DNA from: Hymenobacter aerilatus
GTDB lineage: Bacteria > Bacteroidota > Bacteroidia > Cytophagales > Hymenobacteraceae
Direction of reading: 5' to 3'
Assembly (NCBI RefSeq): GCF_022921095.1
Contig: NZ_CP095053.1
Span: 248,001 to 312,000 of the forward strand
DNA length: 64,000 nucleotides
Part shown: piece after piece, positions 16,239 to 25,360 of the stretch
How positions within the stretch are numbered: position 1 is the stretch's first letter
Layout of the letters: each line of letters opens with the position of its first letter
The notes under the pieces: generated by a model
Databases searched by the model: none
Told to the model about the DNA's origin: nothing
What the model saw: the letters and a program-made list of their open reading frames with translations, nothing else
Made by a program: the position numbers and the translations under genes

Positions 16239-18827
16239 ATGACCAAACTTTTCTCCTCACTGCTTGGCTGGCTGCTGGGCTTCTGGTGTCTGACCAGCAC
16301 TGCCAGTTACGCGCAGCTGCCCGCTGCCCCGGCTGATGGTCCGCTGCTTACGCCAACGCAGTTTTTGGGCTATCCGCTGGGCTCCCGTTTCACCCCTCAT
16401 GCGCAACTGTTGCGCTATGTGGCGCACGTAGTAGCGCATACGCCCAACGGGATGCGTCTACAACAGTACGGTAGCACCTACGAACACCGTCCGCTGGAGG
16501 TAGTACAGGTAGCCTCCCCCGCAAATATGCAGCGCCTGGATGCCATTCGGCAGAGCAACCTGCGCCGGGCTGGCTTGGCTGAGGGTGCAACCGAGGCGGC
16601 GCAGCCGGGCATTGTATGGCTGAGCTATAATGTGCACGGCAACGAAGCGGTGTCGTCGGAGGCGGTGATGCAGGTGCTCTACGACTTAGCCAACCCCCAG
16701 GACCAGCAGATGCAGCAGTGGCTGCAAAACACGGTGGTACTCGTGGACCCCTGCGTGAACCCCGACGGCCACGACCGGTACGTGGAATGGTACAACCGTG
16801 TGGCCGGGCAGCCAGTCAATGCCTCGCCCTACGCCTGGGAGCACCGCGAGCCGTGGCCCGGCGGCCGCCCCAATCACTACTACTTCGATCTGAACCGCGA
16901 CTGGGCCTGGCAAACGCAGCAGGAAAGCCGCCAACGCATTGCGCTCTACACGCAGTGGCTACCCCAGGTACACGCCGATTTTCACGAGATGGGCGTTGAT
17001 AATCCGTATTATTTCTCCCCGGCGGCCAAGCCGTTTCATGAGGACATTACCAAGTGGCAGCGCCAGATGCAGGATGCCATTGGCGACTACAACCGCCAAG
17101 TGTTCGACAAAAACAACTGGCTCTACTTCACCCGCGAGGTATACGACTTGTTTGCGCCTACTTACGGCGACACGTGGCCGAGCTTCAACGGCGCCATAGG
17201 CATGACCTACGAGCAAGGCGGCTCGGGTAGGGCGGGTGTGCGCATTGCTCGCACCGAGGGCGACACGCTCACGCTCACGCAGCGCATCAGCCACCACCAC
17301 GCGGCCAGCCGGGCTACCATTCAGGCGGCGGCCGAGCGCCACGACAAGCTGCTGAGCGAGTTTCAGCAGTATTTCACCGATGGCCGCACCAAGCCCCGTG
17401 GCGTGTATAAAACCTATGTGCTTTCTGGTTCCTCCGACCCCGCCCAGTTGCGTGCCCTCACGGAGTACTTGGAGCGCCAGCAGATACATTATGGCTACGC
17501 CAACCGCAGGGCGCGCGTGCGAGGTTACAGCTACGACTCGGGCAAAGACGAGGTAGTGGAAGTGCAGCCGCAGGATGTAGTAGTGAGCATGTATCAGCCC
17601 AAATCGACGCTGGTGAAGGTGCTGTTTGAACCCCAGCCAGCCCTGGAAGACTCGCTCACCTACGATATTACGGCCTGGGCATTGCCTTATTCGTTTGGCC
17701 TGAAAGGCTATGCGCTGAAAGAGCGTTTGCAAGGCGTGCGTTCTGAGGCGTCAGCAACTAAGTCCCCCTCACCCGCAACGCGCAACGCACAGTTCGCAAC
17801 GGATAAGCCCTACGCCTACCTAAGCCGTTGGACCAATCAGCACGATGTGCAGTTTCTGAGTCAGCTACTGCAAGCCAAGGTGAAGGTGCGCGTGGCCGAA
17901 AAGGCGTTTGAGGCAGGCGGGCAGCAATACGCGCCTGGCACACTGGTAATTACCCGCGCTGGCAACGAGGCTATGGGGAGCAGGCTCGATCAAGTGGTGC
18001 GTGCCCAGGCCGACTCGGCCGGCGTGGCGGTGCAGGACGTGCAAACCGGTTTTTCTACCACCGGCAGCGACCTGGGCTCTAGTTCGGTGCGCTTTGTGGG
18101 GCAGCCTACCGTAGGGGTGCTGGCGGGCGAGGGCGTAAGCCCCGGCGCGTTTGGCGAGGTATGGCATTTCTTTGAGCAGCAGATTCACTACCCCCTCACA
18201 GTACTGGGCACCAACTACATCAACAGCGTACCCCTACAGAAATTCGACGTGCTGATTCTGCCCGATGGCAATTACTCCGATGTGTATTCTGACCGTGGAC
18301 TGGAGGCGCTAAAAGCTTGGGTGCGGGCAGGTGGCAAGCTGATTGCCCTAGAAGGCGCCGCCCGCTTCCTGGCGGATAAAAAGGATTTTCTGCTGAAAAC
18401 CAAGTCAACGGACAGCGCTACCAGCAAGAAAAGCAACCCCTACCAGCAACTTCGTCGCTATGCCGACGCCGAACGGGCGCAGCTTCAGGAACAAGTGCAA
18501 GGTAGCGTCTACCGCGTGCAGCTCGACAACACGCATCCGCTGGCCTTTGGCTACGGGCCTTCCTACTTCGCCTTGGTCCGCGACCCACTCAACTATCAGT
18601 TTCTGGGCGATGGGGGTTGGAACGTGGGCGTGCTCAAGAAGAACAGCTATGCGGCGGGCTTCACGGGGGTGCAGGCACGCCGCCAGTTGGTCGATACGTT
18701 TGTATTAGGTGCCCAGGAACTGGGTAGGGGGCAGGTGGTATATATGGCCGATAATCCTCTGTTTCGGGCGTTTTGGCAGGGCGGTAAGCTGCTGTTCAGT
18801 AATGCGGTGTTTCTGGTAGGGCAATAG
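16239..18827 (+). CDS. Secreted M14-family zinc carboxypeptidase
   Basis: The 862-residue protein has a signal peptide (cleavage after SYAQ, ~residue 25). The M14 peptidase domain (about residues 40-390) shows the zinc-binding HGNE in YNVHGNEAVSSEA, the arginine-containing DLNRDWAWQTQ, the third zinc ligand region VHADFHEMG and a catalytic-type glutamate in TYEQGGSGRAG. The remaining ~400 residues include a Rossmann-like module (VGVLAGEGVSPGAFGEVWHFF) resembling class I glutaminase folds. It probably releases C-terminal amino acids from peptides in the periplasm or outside. I chose the ATG at 16239 because it starts the signal peptide; the open frame extends upstream to 16131. Confidence 0.93.
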   Translation: MTKLFSSLLGWLLGFWCLTSTASYAQLPAAPADGPLLTPTQFLGYPLGSRFTPHAQLLRYVAHVVAHTPNGMRLQQYGSTYEHRPLEVVQVASPANMQRLDAIRQSNLRRAGLAEGATEAAQPGIVWLSYNVHGNEAVSSEAVMQVLYDLANPQDQQMQQWLQNTVVLVDPCVNPDGHDRYVEWYNRVAGQPVNASPYAWEHREPWPGGRPNHYYFDLNRDWAWQTQQESRQRIALYTQWLPQVHADFHEMGVDNPYYFSPAAKPFHEDITKWQRQMQDAIGDYNRQVFDKNNWLYFTREVYDLFAPTYGDTWPSFNGAIGMTYEQGGSGRAGVRIARTEGDTLTLTQRISHHHAASRATIQAAAERHDKLLSEFQQYFTDGRTKPRGVYKTYVLSGSSDPAQLRALTEYLERQQIHYGYANRRARVRGYSYDSGKDEVVEVQPQDVVVSMYQPKSTLVKVLFEPQPALEDSLTYDITAWALPYSFGLKGYALKERLQGVRSEASATKSPSPATRNAQFATDKPYAYLSRWTNQHDVQFLSQLLQAKVKVRVAEKAFEAGGQQYAPGTLVITRAGNEAMGSRLDQVVRAQADSAGVAVQDVQTGFSTTGSDLGSSSVRFVGQPTVGVLAGEGVSPGAFGEVWHFFEQQIHYPLTVLGTNYINSVPLQKFDVLILPDGNYSDVYSDRGLEALKAWVRAGGKLIALEGAARFLADKKDFLLKTKSTDSATSKKSNPYQQLRRYADAERAQLQEQVQGSVYRVQLDNTHPLAFGYGPSYFALVRDPLNYQFLGDGGWNVGVLKKNSYAAGFTGVQARRQLVDTFVLGAQELGRGQVVYMADNPLFRAFWQGGKLLFSNAVFLVGQ

Positions 18828-18840
18828 GGTCTTTACTTTA

Positions 18841-18888
18841 ATACAAACAAAAAGCCCCACCAAACTTGGTGGGGCTTTTTGTTTGTAT
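18841..18888. terminator. Bidirectional terminator with perfect 23-bp arms
   Basis: Arms 18841-18863 and 18866-18888 are perfectly complementary with a two-base loop, and pairing resumes outside with a one-base bulge. A/T runs on both sides suit the convergent genes ending at 18827 and 18905. The stem is unusually long for an intrinsic terminator. Confidence 0.88.
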
Positions 18889-18904
18889 TGAAAGACGGGA
18901 CAAA

Positions 18905-19291
18905 CTAGAACGTCTTATCGGCTTGCTCCTCAACAGCGTTGGCGCCTTTTTTCACACCACGCTTGGTTTTGCGAGCGGCTTTCTTTGCAAAGTCGCCAGT
19001 AGCTTCAGCACCTTGCTTCACGCCGTGCTTGGTTTTACGGCCGGCCTTCTTAGCAAAGTCGCCGGTAGCCTCAGCACCGGTTTCTACAGCATTGCCGGTT
19101 TTTTTGGCGCCCTTCTTCACAGCGCGGCCGGTGGCTTTAGCTCCGGTTTCTACACCTTCTTTGGCGTCGTGAACAACCTCACCAGCTCTGGAGCGCTCTT
19201 CGGTGGTTGTAGTGGTGGTTTGCGTGGTAGTCTGGGCAAAAGCGGCCGAAGAAAGGGCCACGGTAGCTATAAGCAAAAGAAACTTTTTCAT
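18905..19291 (-). CDS. Exported 22-residue-repeat protein, LEA-like
   Basis: The 128-residue protein has a cleavable signal peptide (ends AFAQ, residue 20), then a threonine-rich run (21-30). Three consecutive 22-residue repeats occupy residues 48-69, 70-91 and 92-113, each of the form xxGAxATGxxxKKxxxKTxxxV, with a partial fourth. Each repeat splits into two 11-residue halves, as in LEA-type or apolipoprotein-like amphipathic helices. The protein is rich in Lys, Ala and Gly and likely disordered when dry or free. Function is unknown; a role in envelope or desiccation protection is only analogy. It is monocistronic, sharing a terminator with the M14 peptidase. Confidence 0.8.
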   Translation of the reverse strand: MKKFLLLIATVALSSAAFAQTTTQTTTTTTEERSRAGEVVHDAKEGVETGAKATGRAVKKGAKKTGNAVETGAEATGDFAKKAGRKTKHGVKQGAEATGDFAKKAARKTKRGVKKGANAVEEQADKTF

Positions 19292-19384
19292 GATGTCAGG
19301 GGGAAAAATATGTCTCTCTCCTATACGATTCGTGCGAAAATGGTTGCCTTTTGCGCGTAATCTTCCTGCCAGCTCCTGGCCATT

Positions 19385-20629
19385 TTAGCCATTCGGAAGC
19401 AGCAATGAACTGTCGCCGTAGCTCAGAAAACGGTAGTCGTGAGCCAGGGCATGGTCGTAAACGCGCCGCCAGTCGGGGCCTAGCAGAGCAGCTACCAAAA
19501 GTAGCAAGGTGCTTTCGGGCTGATGGAAATTAGTGATGAGGCCCCGCACCACCCGAAACGTGTAGCCGGGCGCGATGAGAAGCTGCGTAGTGGCGTGCAG
19601 CGTATCGGTCTGGTGCTGGTCGAGGTAAGCCAGCAGTGCTTGCAGGGCCGCTTCCAGGGTAGGAGCAGGGGAGGGATGGTAGGGCTCCCATTGCGTGAGA
19701 TGCAAGGCTGCTACGGCTGCTTGGGGCTCACGCAACAATTGAGCCCCCAGCCAATACAAGCTCTCCAGGGTGCGCAGGCTGGTGGTACCCACGGCAATAA
19801 CCGGCCGGGGCGCGTGTGTCAGCAGTCGTTGCAGTAAGTCACGCTCCACGCTGATCGGCTCGGCGTGCATGGGGTGGTCGGCCATGTGGTCGGCCTTCAC
19901 GGGCTGGAAAGTACCGGCCCCCACGTGCAGCGTTACGGTAGCCCGCCCAACGCCCCGCGCATCCAGCTCGGCCAGCACCGCGTCGGAAAAGTGCAGGCCG
20001 GCGGTAGGCGCTGCCACTGCCCCTTCGTGGGCGGCATACACCGTTTGATAGCGCACGGCATCCAGGTCGGTATCGGCGCGGTTGAGGTAGGGAGGAAGGG
20101 GCAAGTGACCAGCTGCACGCAGTACCTCGGCAAAGGGTAGGGTAGGGGGCGTCCAGCGGAAGGCAATCAGCGAATACCCCTCCGCTACTTCTTGCCGCTC
20201 AGCCGTGAGCACTGCCGTTTCGCCGTTCACCTCAAACTCCACCTGTACTGGCCCGGCTTTCCAGCGTTTACCATTGCCTACTAGGCATTTCCAAACGCAG
20301 CTGCCGGTTTGCTGCATGGCGAGCTCAATGGCGCGGTGCGGGGCCACTGGTTCCAGGCAAAACAGCTCTACTATGCCACCGGTAGGTTTGTGCGCAAACA
20401 GGCGCGCCCGTACTACCTTGGTGTCGTTGAAAACTAATAGCGAGTCGGTGGGCAACTCGGCGGGTAGGGTATGAAAGCGCTGATCGGTGATGTGCCCTTG
20501 GCGGTAGACCAACAGGCGCGACTGGTCGCGGTGCGCGAGGGGCTCCGGCGCAATGCGCTCTGGGGGTAGCTGATAGGTGAAGTCCTGGATGGAAAGCTGG
20601 CGCGGGTCGGGGGTAGGGGCAACAGACAT
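19385..20629 (-). CDS. queA: S-adenosylmethionine:tRNA ribosyltransferase-isomerase
   Basis: The 414-residue enzyme builds epoxyqueuosine on tRNA from preQ1 and the ribosyl part of SAM. Signatures include FNDTKVVRARL, VELFCLEP, PTAGLHFS (near residue 230), HVGAGTFQPVK and the C-terminal TNFHQPESTLLLLVAAL and YRFLSYGDSSLL. It is longer than E. coli QueA (356), as in other Bacteroidota, through loop expansions. No other queuosine gene is nearby. The ATG at 20629 is the natural start. Confidence 0.96.
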   Translation of the reverse strand: MSVAPTPDPRQLSIQDFTYQLPPERIAPEPLAHRDQSRLLVYRQGHITDQRFHTLPAELPTDSLLVFNDTKVVRARLFAHKPTGGIVELFCLEPVAPHRAIELAMQQTGSCVWKCLVGNGKRWKAGPVQVEFEVNGETAVLTAERQEVAEGYSLIAFRWTPPTLPFAEVLRAAGHLPLPPYLNRADTDLDAVRYQTVYAAHEGAVAAPTAGLHFSDAVLAELDARGVGRATVTLHVGAGTFQPVKADHMADHPMHAEPISVERDLLQRLLTHAPRPVIAVGTTSLRTLESLYWLGAQLLREPQAAVAALHLTQWEPYHPSPAPTLEAALQALLAYLDQHQTDTLHATTQLLIAPGYTFRVVRGLITNFHQPESTLLLLVAALLGPDWRRVYDHALAHDYRFLSYGDSSLLLPNG

Positions 20630-20725
20630 ACGGCAAAGGTCTGCAATCAGGCAGCAGTGAACAACGCCGGGTGAGGAATTGGCTTCCGCCCAACGTTAGT
20701 CTGATACTACTTAATTCGTTATCAA

Positions 20726-21514
20726 CTACTTTGCTCTCTGGAAAAACATCAGGTGCTGTTGGGGTAGTGTTTCCACGCTCTCTATAAATTCCAGCCCTAC
20801 CGCCGCCATTTCCTTGCGGGCCTGGTCTATGCTGAGCTTGTGTAGGCGCTTGATGGGCACGCTAGGGTCCTCGGCGCGGTACTCCACCAACGCTACGCGG
20901 CCAGTGGGAGTCAGCGAAGCACGCACAGCGCGCATCATCTCGCGGGGGTAGTCAAACTCGTGGTAGGCGTCTACAATCAGCACTAGGTCAACCTGGTTGG
21001 CCGGCAGATTGGGGTTCTGCGTGGTGCCCTTCACAGCCTCTACATTCGTAATATGTTGCTTGGCCTTGTTCTGCTGAATGGCCGTTAGCATTTCAGACTG
21101 AATATCCACAGCCAGTACCTTGCCCTGCGGCACCAGTGGCGCCATCCGAAACGTGAAATAGCCTGTGCCCGCCCCTAGGTCGGCTACTACATCGGTAGGT
21201 TTCAGTTGCAGTTCCCGCAACAGAATATCCGTGCCCTCTTCCCGGTTACGATTGGGGCGCTCCAGCCAGTCGGCTCCTTCGTGGCCCATCACGTGGGCAA
21301 TCTGCCTACCCTTGTAGTACTTGCTGATACCGTTGGGGTCAGCGGCTGGCCGAAACTCGTAGCCTGTGGTGTCGGGTGCCATCAGGGTATGGCGCTCCGC
21401 GGTGAGGCTCGTGGTATTGACGCTTTCGGTGGGCAACTGCGTGCAGGCAACGGAAAATGCAACACTACCGCACATAGGTAGCAACCACCGCGTAGGAAGA
21501 GCAGATAAAGACAT
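20726..21514 (-). CDS. Class I SAM-dependent methyltransferase with a lipoprotein-type signal
   Basis: The 262-residue protein has a clear Rossmann methyltransferase domain: motif I VVADLGAGTGYFTF (near residue 113), then KVLAVDIQSEML, VDLVLIVDAYHEFDYP and the C-terminal IESVETLPQQHLMFF. Its N-terminus (residues 1-25) looks like an export signal with lipobox SVAC, which would place a SAM-binding enzyme in the envelope. The ATG at 21514 was chosen over 21583 because it starts that signal. Substrate is unknown. If the signal is false, a later start (MAPDTTGYEFRP) would give a plain cytoplasmic enzyme. Confidence 0.85.
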   Translation of the reverse strand: MSLSALPTRWLLPMCGSVAFSVACTQLPTESVNTTSLTAERHTLMAPDTTGYEFRPAADPNGISKYYKGRQIAHVMGHEGADWLERPNRNREEGTDILLRELQLKPTDVVADLGAGTGYFTFRMAPLVPQGKVLAVDIQSEMLTAIQQNKAKQHITNVEAVKGTTQNPNLPANQVDLVLIVDAYHEFDYPREMMRAVRASLTPTGRVALVEYRAEDPSVPIKRLHKLSIDQARKEMAAVGLEFIESVETLPQQHLMFFQRAK

Positions 21515-21930
21515 GAAGTCAGAAATATTGGTGGGAGTAGCCTCTGAAACGACTGGCAGTGAAGAAGCGTTCTGCCGAGGCACCGGATTACATGGATTAC
21601 GCCGAAAGTACCAGTTTACTTACCATAGCTGATAGACTGATAGGCACGTGTACTACCTGGTTCGGACGGTGCATAAGACAAGTAGCAGTACAGTTACCTA
21701 ACGATGATATAAAGAAAAAAATATGGGAACCGCTGAAAAAAGGAGTACCCTGAATCAGCGGAATGCTAGCTGCTGCCGGCGGTCAGATGGGGTATTATCA
21801 TCTAATTTACCATATATAATATGCTTACTATGTGTTGTTTAGTTATAGTGGGTGCAGCGAAATGCACTACCATTTCAGCCGCGCTACTGCTTTATTCGTA
21901 TAGGGCGATATTCATTCTACCTTTGCCTGT
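21515..21930. other. AT-rich divergent intergenic region
   Basis: About 415 bases without a convincing gene. A 64-codon plus-strand frame at 21559-21753 lacks protein character. The last part (21780-21900) is very AT-rich. The -7 box at 21918-21925 ends five bases before the next start codon. No box could be seen for the methyltransferase gene on the other strand. Confidence 0.5.
21918..21925 (+). promoter_or_regulatory. -7 box almost touching the start codon of the gene at 21931
   Basis: TACCTTTG is an exact TAnnTTTG match and is followed by only five bases before the ATG at 21931. If used, it predicts a leaderless or nearly leaderless mRNA. Confidence 0.45.
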
Positions 21931-22506
21931 ATGAAAAAACACCTTCTCTCTCTGCAACGTGGTGTTGTTGCCTTGCTGGTAACTGCCACTGCTCTCACAA
22001 GCTGCAACCGCGCTGAGTACGCCATGTTGCCCAAAACGCAGGCCTACCATGGCATGCAGTACACCGCTACGGCGCCTAAGCCTACTCCAGCTCCTGAAGT
22101 AGCCGCTCCACAAACGCCAGCTGCTGCTCCTATCGAAGCTCCGGTAGTAGCTACAGCGCCTGCAGTTGCAACTGCACCAGTAGAGGCTGCTGCACCAGTA
22201 ACTACACCGGCACCCGCTACCAAGCCAGCCAAAGCGCAGAAGCTGAACCTGATGCAAAAAGCTCTGGTGAACAAAGTAACCAAGCAGGCGAATAAGGTAG
22301 CCAGCAAAATGCAGATAAAGCAGAAAAACGAAACGGCCGAAACCAACCGTCTCGATGGCAATATCCGCACGGGTATCATTCTGGTGCTGGTTGGTTTGCT
22401 GGTGAGCCTGCTCTCCTTCATTAGCGGTATCTTCGGTGTGCTAGGTGGTATTATCGCCATCGTAGGTATCGTATTCATTGTATTGGGCTTGCTCGACATG
22501 GCTTAA
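21931..22506 (+). CDS. Lipoprotein with Ala/Pro linker and C-terminal hydrophobic hairpin, unknown
   Basis: The 191-residue protein starts with a lipoprotein signal (lipobox ALTSC, Cys ~25). Residues ~48-105 are a low-complexity linker of Ala, Pro, Thr and Val that can span the periplasm. A basic stretch (LMQKALVNKVTKQANKVASK) follows, then two closely spaced hydrophobic helices at about 145-165 and 168-188, rich in Gly, Ile and Val. I do not recognise a named family. The hydrophobic hairpin could insert in a membrane opposite the lipid anchor, bridging inner and outer membranes. A terminator follows directly. Confidence 0.75.
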   Translation: MKKHLLSLQRGVVALLVTATALTSCNRAEYAMLPKTQAYHGMQYTATAPKPTPAPEVAAPQTPAAAPIEAPVVATAPAVATAPVEAAAPVTTPAPATKPAKAQKLNLMQKALVNKVTKQANKVASKMQIKQKNETAETNRLDGNIRTGIILVLVGLLVSLLSFISGIFGVLGGIIAIVGIVFIVLGLLDMA

Positions 22507-22530
22507 TGGTTTAGAACCACATTACCAAAG

Positions 22531-22568
22531 AAGCGCCCGGCTATCTGATAGATAGTCGGGCGCTTTTT
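22531..22568 (+). terminator. Terminator after the lipoprotein gene
   Basis: Arms AAGCGCCCGGCTATC (22531-22545) and 22551-22565 pair at 14 of 15 positions around a five-base loop, followed by seven T. Confidence 0.88.
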
Positions 22569-22651
22569 TATGCACTTTTAGTTGTTAGAAGCAAGTACAG
22601 TGCTCGAATACTCTTTTTGAAACCGCAGCGTGCCGCGCGTTAGGCCTAAGA

Positions 22652-25192
22652 TTACATCGGGTCCACGTCGGCCGCAATACGCGCCTGCTTGAATTCCTTT
22701 TGGTCCTTCACGATGTTAATCGAATCGCGAATATCATTCTTCGCCGATTTCAGAACGGTATGCTCGCGGCTGAGCTTGATCGTGATTTCCTGCAAATAGA
22801 AATTGCGGATTCGGAAAATATACGGTGCTTCCGGCCCTAGCACGGCCTCACGGCCCAGGCGGTCCACCAATTCCTGTGTGAGTAGGATTGCCGCTTGCTC
22901 GGCTAGAAGCTGGTCTACGTGTTTCACAGTGAGGCGAATCACGCGCATAAACGGCGGGTAGCCGTGCTCGCGCCGCTGCGTGATTTCGTACTCGTAAAAC
23001 TCCAGGTAGTCGTTGCGAATCACCTTGTCAAAAATCACCTGCAACGGGTCGCCGGTCTGGATAATCACCTTACCCTTCTTCCCCTTGCGGCCGGCGCGGC
23101 CACTCACCTGCACAAACATCTGGTAGGCCCGCTCGTGCGCCCGGAAATCGGGGTAGTGAATGATGCTATCGGCATTGATGATGCCCACTAGGCTTACGTT
23201 GGCAAAGTCCAGCCCCTTGGTCACCATTTGGGTACCTACCAGGATATTCGTCTTTTGCTGCTCAAAGTCGCTGATAATCTGCTGGTACGCATTTTTGGCG
23301 CGCGTAGTGTCCAGATCCATGCGCTGCACCTGTGCTTCAGGCAGCATGATCTTTAGGTCGTCTTCCAGCTTTTCTGTGCCGAAACCTACCGTTTTGAGGT
23401 TGCGCGAACCGCAGGCGGGGCACTCCACTGGCATCCGCTCGTGGTATCCGCAGTAGTGGCAGCGCAGCTCGTGCACGTGCTTGTGGTAGCTCAGGCTCAC
23501 GGCGCAGCTCTTACACTTCGGTATCCAACCACAGTCGAGGCAGTTGATGAAGGGCGAGTAGCCGCGCCGGTTCTGAAACAGAATCACCTGTTCCTGTGCG
23601 CCCAGCTTGCGCTCCATCTCCTGCATCAGCTCAGGCGTGAAGTGGTTGAGCATGGTTTTCTGCTCTCGGCTCTTGCGAGTATCTACCAACTCAATTTCGG
23701 GTAGGCCAGCCTCGCCGTAGCGCTTGGTCAGCTCTACTAGGCCGTAGCGGCCCGCGCGCGTCTGGTAATAGGTTTCTACAGCAGGCGTAGCCGAGCCCAG
23801 CAGGGTTTTGGCCCCCTGAAAGTTGGCCATCATCAGGGCTACCTCACGGGCATTATAGCGCGGCGCCGGGTCATACTGCTTGTAACTTGACTCGTGCTCC
23901 TCATCCACAATCACCAAGGCCAAGTTATCAAAGGGTAGGAACACGGCGGAGCGCACGCCCACCACCACCTGAAACCGACCCGACAGCACCCCGTTCCATA
24001 CCTCTACCCGCTCATTGTCGGAGAATTTGGAGTGGTATACGCCCAGCCGGCTGCCAAACACCCGCATCAGGCGCGTCACGATCTGGGCCGTGAGGGCAAT
24101 TTCGGGTAATAAGTATAGCACCTGCCCACCGCCTTGCATGGCCTGCTGGATGAGGTCGATGTAGATTTCGGTCTTGCCCGCGCCCGTCACGCCGTGTAGC
24201 AGCACAATATCTTTTTCAGCAAACTGCCGCAAAATATCCGCGTGGGCTGTGCTCTGCGCCTCACTCAGCGTGAAATTCAGTCGCGTTTCGGCCGTGTGGT
24301 CCAGCGGGAAGCGCGACACAATCACGTCGAACTGTTCCAGAATACCGTTTTTAATCAGCGTATTGACGGCCGAGGCCGAGAGGTGTGGAGCACTGGAAAG
24401 GTAGGCCTTCTCGATACCCTGGTGGTTGGCATGCTCGTTTTGGTAGATGGGTACCTTTTGCAGAAAGCGCATCAGCACGTCCAGCTGCTTGGGCTTGGTA
24501 GCCAACCGTTGAAACAGCTCTTCCAGCGCCGCTTCGGCCACAAACGTGTGAGCCAAGCGTACTTTCTTCACCACCTTAGGAGAGTACTTGTCGCTCAGAT
24601 GCTCGAACAGAAAGATAACCTCCTTCTGCATCAGCGACTTGATCACGCGGTGAAAAGAGCTAATGCCGAGTAGGTCGCCTACCTCCGTAAACGTCAGCGA
24701 CTTGCCTTCCTCGCCCCCCCGCAGGGTTTCCACAATGCGTTCTTCCTGCTCGCTGAGGGGGTAGGGATTTTCCTCTACCCCAAAAGCTGGATGCAACTGA
24801 ATGCGGCTCTCGGAACTAAGCTTAAGCGCAGCGGGTAGGGCAGCATTAATCACCTCGCCCAACGTGCACATATAATAGTCAGCTATCCAGCGAAACAGCT
24901 TCAGTTGTGGCTGCGTCACTACCGGCGCGTCGTCGATGAACTCCAGGATGTACTTCGCTTGATACTCCTTGGGTGGCGTTTCGTGCACGGCGGCTACAAT
25001 ACAGCTCAGTGTTTTTTTGGCGCCAAACTGCACAATCACACGTCCGCCAATCACCACATGATCATTCAGCTCATAGGGTACACGATAGGTATATAGTTTG
25101 GGCAGAGGTAGGGGCAAAATCACGTCCGCGAATAACGTAACGCGGTCAGTGGCCACCGGTTCCGGCTGCACAAAGTCAAACGAAAGGCTCAA
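22652..25192 (-). CDS. priA: Primosomal protein N' (replication restart helicase)
   Basis: The 846-residue helicase reloads the replisome at stalled forks. An N-terminal DNA-binding domain (residues ~15-120) precedes the helicase core, which has Walker A GVTGAGKTE (~335), the DEEH box in IVDEEHESSYKQ and motif VI QVSGRAGRKGKKG. A zinc-binding insertion carries paired cysteines (CLDCGWIPKCKSC, CHYCGYH, CPACGS). It is about 110 residues longer than E. coli PriA (732), which is usual for Bacteroidota. A -7 box lies 39 bases upstream. Confidence 0.97.
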   Translation of the reverse strand: MSLSFDFVQPEPVATDRVTLFADVILPLPLPKLYTYRVPYELNDHVVIGGRVIVQFGAKKTLSCIVAAVHETPPKEYQAKYILEFIDDAPVVTQPQLKLFRWIADYYMCTLGEVINAALPAALKLSSESRIQLHPAFGVEENPYPLSEQEERIVETLRGGEEGKSLTFTEVGDLLGISSFHRVIKSLMQKEVIFLFEHLSDKYSPKVVKKVRLAHTFVAEAALEELFQRLATKPKQLDVLMRFLQKVPIYQNEHANHQGIEKAYLSSAPHLSASAVNTLIKNGILEQFDVIVSRFPLDHTAETRLNFTLSEAQSTAHADILRQFAEKDIVLLHGVTGAGKTEIYIDLIQQAMQGGGQVLYLLPEIALTAQIVTRLMRVFGSRLGVYHSKFSDNERVEVWNGVLSGRFQVVVGVRSAVFLPFDNLALVIVDEEHESSYKQYDPAPRYNAREVALMMANFQGAKTLLGSATPAVETYYQTRAGRYGLVELTKRYGEAGLPEIELVDTRKSREQKTMLNHFTPELMQEMERKLGAQEQVILFQNRRGYSPFINCLDCGWIPKCKSCAVSLSYHKHVHELRCHYCGYHERMPVECPACGSRNLKTVGFGTEKLEDDLKIMLPEAQVQRMDLDTTRAKNAYQQIISDFEQQKTNILVGTQMVTKGLDFANVSLVGIINADSIIHYPDFRAHERAYQMFVQVSGRAGRKGKKGKVIIQTGDPLQVIFDKVIRNDYLEFYEYEITQRREHGYPPFMRVIRLTVKHVDQLLAEQAAILLTQELVDRLGREAVLGPEAPYIFRIRNFYLQEITIKLSREHTVLKSAKNDIRDSINIVKDQKEFKQARIAADVDPM

Positions 25193-25230
25193 AAGAAGAA
25201 AGCTATCAGGCGAAAGTCAAAAGCGGACTG

Positions 25231-25238
25231 CAAAGATA
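25231..25238 (-). promoter_or_regulatory. -7 box for priA
   Basis: The minus strand reads TATCTTTG, an exact TAnnTTTG match, 38 bases before the priA start codon at 25192. Confidence 0.5.
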
Positions 25239-25346
25239 ACCGTTTCGGGGGCGCATAGTTGCCCCTATTCTGACTTTAACCCGGCGTTCAGAAGCGGGAG
25301 TGCCTAGTACAGTAATTGTCTTAGCAAGCTCTACTATGAGCAGATG

Positions 25347-25360
25347 CATTCAATTGAATG
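25347..25360. promoter_or_regulatory. Perfect 14-bp palindrome upstream of the ferritin-like genes
   Basis: CATTCAATTGAATG is a perfect dyad, about 190 bases before the ferritin-like start and 155 bases before priA. Its shape fits a dimeric repressor operator, but no regulator is known and it may be chance in AT-rich DNA. Confidence 0.3.

Noticed and set aside
16959-17732. Long open frame (257 codons) on the minus strand inside the M14 peptidase gene
   Set aside because: It is antisense to a gene with clear catalytic motifs and a signal peptide; its protein is Val/Arg/His-rich with no recognisable features. GC-rich third positions open antisense frames here.
21559-21753. 64-codon plus-strand frame upstream of the lipoprotein gene
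   Set aside because: It overlaps the methyltransferase upstream region, has no promoter box, and its sequence has no signal or domain features.
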